This document shows positions 62,741 through 64,000 of a DNA stretch of 64,000 nucleotides, piece after piece. The stretch comes from Vibrio sinaloensis DSM 21326. Its GTDB lineage: Bacteria > Pseudomonadota > Gammaproteobacteria > Enterobacterales > Vibrionaceae. The position numbers and the translations under genes are program-made. The notes under the pieces were generated by a model that saw only the letters and a program-made list of their open reading frames with translations, did not search any database and was not told the DNA's origin. The stretch covers positions 1 through 64,000 of the forward strand of contig NZ_AEVT01000074.1 in NCBI RefSeq assembly GCF_000189275.1, written 5' to 3'. The first letter of the stretch is position 1, and every line of letters starts with the position of its first letter.

Positions 62741-63033
62741 TTTGCTTTTCTGCTCTGCCTATCTTTTCTCCTTGTTATTGCCTACTTACTCCCCGCACCT
62801 TTCCCGCAATGGCGGCTGTTTTTTGATGCTGCTTCATTTTTGACGTGTCTCAGAGACTTTAGTTACCCTTAAATGCCACTTTTTATCTATCTGAAATATA
62901 AGAAGATATATTTTTTTATGATGATTAATTTGTATCAAAATCTCGACTTGTGTATCTAGGAGGGCCAACAGCTCAGGGCACAAGGTTTTGTCCTGAGAAA
63001 TACCGATAGAGATGAAACTGGTAGTTCAAATTG
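62741..63033 (+). other. Leader region before the pseudo-receiver gene
   Basis: In this AT-rich interval of about 290 bp a hairpin (ctcagg / cctgag, with an inner acaa/ttgt helix, 62972-62997) lies 37 nt before the ATG. An AGGAGG at 62958 has no start codon at suitable distance. No gene or recognised riboswitch class was identified. Confidence 0.5.
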
Positions 63034-64000
63034 ATGAGCAATGACAGAAACTTAAGTAAAAAACGCATCCTCATTGTTGAAGAAAACAGTATGTTGTCAG
63101 CGTCCATCAAGAACATGTTGAAGAAAATGGGTGGCGTCGAAGACAAGCTACACAAAGCGCAGAATGTGATGACGTTTAAGCAGTTGGTTAATCAATATCG
63201 CTTTGACCTGATCATCTGCTCCTACATGAGCAAAAATAAAGTCGTTGGCCCAAAATATCACTACCTCTACCAGCAGAGTCGTGCCCATTCCCATAGCTGT
63301 TGTTTCGTTGTGATAGCAAATGGCGATGATGAGCAGCAGATCATCGGGGCGGAAAACTTAGAGCCGGATGAGATCCTTGAACAGCCCTTCAATTACAACC
63401 AGTTCAAACAATTTATCGTTAATAGCTTATACAAACGCAGTGTTTTAAAAACCGTACATTGCCACCTTGACCATGGACGCTTTGATGAAGCGATAGAAGT
63501 GTGCAACATCCAGCTCAGCCAGCAAGGCAGTGAATGGTTAGAACTGCCTAAAGTTGTGGTTGATTGTTATGTTCGGCAGGAGCAGTATCAAGCCGCGATT
63601 GCGCTGTTGCAAAAACTCACTCGGCAAGTGAAGCATCGCTGGCCTTTGGTTCGGCTAATCTCTTTGCACTACGAGTTGGGTAACGGCGAAGAAGCGCTCG
63701 TTTATGCGCATGAGTACGAATCAATGGGCTATCCTCAAGACCCCATGATTTCGCAAATCACCGCGCACCAATCTTTGCTGGGTGCCGATTTAGAGAGTGC
63801 GATAGTGAACATGACGACGCTTTCTATTCGCAATCCGCACATTGCTCATTTAAAGCTCAAATGTGCTTGGTTAAGTTTAGCGCAAGGCCATGTCAAAAAA
63901 GCGCTAACGTTTGTTGCTCGCATTGATGCTGTATCCGCGATTGATGAGCAAGAGTGGATTCATGCGCAAGAAATGCGATTGTTGCTTGAAGTTGCGTTAG
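63034..64000 (+). CDS. Degenerate receiver-domain protein (truncated by window end)
   Basis: The frame is open from ATG 63034 to the last base, at least 322 residues. The first 125 residues look like a CheY-like receiver, starting RILIVEENSMLSASIKNML. The phospho-acceptor Asp position reads FDLIICSYM (Ser63), the Lys before Pro in the last strand is Gln (LEQPFNYNQF), and the Thr/Ser position is Ala (VVIANGDD). It is therefore probably a pseudo-receiver that cannot be phosphorylated in the usual way. The remaining residues (HGRFDEAIEVCNIQL, EQYQAAIALLQKLT) look like TPR-like helical repeats, as in VieB-type response regulators. Only a weak ribosome-binding site precedes the start. Confidence 0.72.
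   Translation, partial: MSNDRNLSKKRILIVEENSMLSASIKNMLKKMGGVEDKLHKAQNVMTFKQLVNQYRFDLIICSYMSKNKVVGPKYHYLYQQSRAHSHSCCFVVIANGDDEQQIIGAENLEPDEILEQPFNYNQFKQFIVNSLYKRSVLKTVHCHLDHGRFDEAIEVCNIQLSQQGSEWLELPKVVVDCYVRQEQYQAAIALLQKLTRQVKHRWPLVRLISLHYELGNGEEALVYAHEYESMGYPQDPMISQITAHQSLLGADLESAIVNMTTLSIRNPHIAHLKLKCAWLSLAQGHVKKALTFVARIDAVSAIDEQEWIHAQEMRLLLEVAL

Noticed and set aside
62972..62997. c-di-GMP (GEMM) riboswitch
   Set aside because: The hairpin and CAGGGCACAAGG superficially recall the motif, but the conserved core (GGCAAA / GACGCAAAG) is absent.
62623..64000. Prophage or genomic island at tRNA-Arg(UCU)
   Set aside because: This tRNA is a frequent integration target, but no integrase, direct repeat of the tRNA 3' end or compositional shift appears in the 1.3 kb available.
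1..64000. CRISPR arrays, insertion sequences, toxin-antitoxin or phage-defence islands
   Set aside because: I looked for regularly spaced repeats, transposase-like frames and short overlapping gene pairs; none was found. The accessory content is limited to the carbohydrate region around 29-41 kb.

Overview
This is a stretch of Vibrio chromosome (gammaproteobacterium). The evidence is the luxO-luxU pair with a divergent Qrr small RNA beside uvrB, the Moco-riboswitch/moaABCDE operon directly after it, the sodB-VC2046-grxD group, a yejK/yejL/yejM block and minCDE-ycgL. Gene order and protein similarity resemble V. cholerae and related marine vibrios, but the species cannot be fixed from the window.

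Layout. 1-4.9 kb: the end of uvrB, the quorum-sensing phosphorelay (qrr1, luxO, luxU) and a convergent YvcK/CofD-like gene. 5-8 kb: Moco riboswitch and moaABCDE. 8-15.3 kb: a PAS-GGDEF diguanylate cyclase, a small NrtS-like membrane protein, a CBS protein, a MATE exporter, a ZntA-type ATPase behind a MerR/ZntR-type promoter, uridine phosphorylase with a CRP site, and a DUF1456 protein. 15.4-29 kb: housekeeping genes (metG/mrp, udk, asmA, cobO, LMW-PTP, sodB, grxD, topB), plus an SDR protein whose catalytic Tyr and Lys are replaced. 28.9-40.6 kb: an accessory carbohydrate region. It holds an AraC regulator, a PEBP protein, an SDR, a LacI regulator, and a minus-strand operon lacI-SBP-permease-permease-GH1-ATPase with a LamB-like porin upstream. 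The operon and porin promoters share LacI-type operators, and the operon has a perfect CRP site. Together the genes describe uptake of a beta-glucoside oligosaccharide through outer-membrane porin, periplasmic binding protein and ABC importer, followed by cytoplasmic hydrolysis by GH1.

40.9-50.6 kb: an unlisted 38-residue membrane peptide behind a perfect Fur box, an HDAC-like deacetylase and a Nudix hydrolase, tRNA-Ser(UGA), tRNA-Pro(GGG), yejM-yejL/yejK, a membrane-anchored Hpt protein, an NhaC antiporter and asd. 50.7-64 kb: a Kv-type channel with a zinc ribbon, MarC protein, adhE with a long AT-rich leader, minCDE, ycgL, an MltB-like transglycosylase, a LysR regulator, nupC, folD, tRNA-Arg(UCU), and a gene cut by the window end that encodes a degenerate receiver domain.

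Most of the window is well-conserved Vibrio core genome. The points most worth a second look are the Fur-box micropeptide at 40936-41052, the two-operator architecture of the beta-glucoside locus, the pseudo-receiver gene at 63034, the SDR with missing catalytic residues, and the membrane-bound Hpt protein. Assignments are from reading the sequence only; no database search was run.
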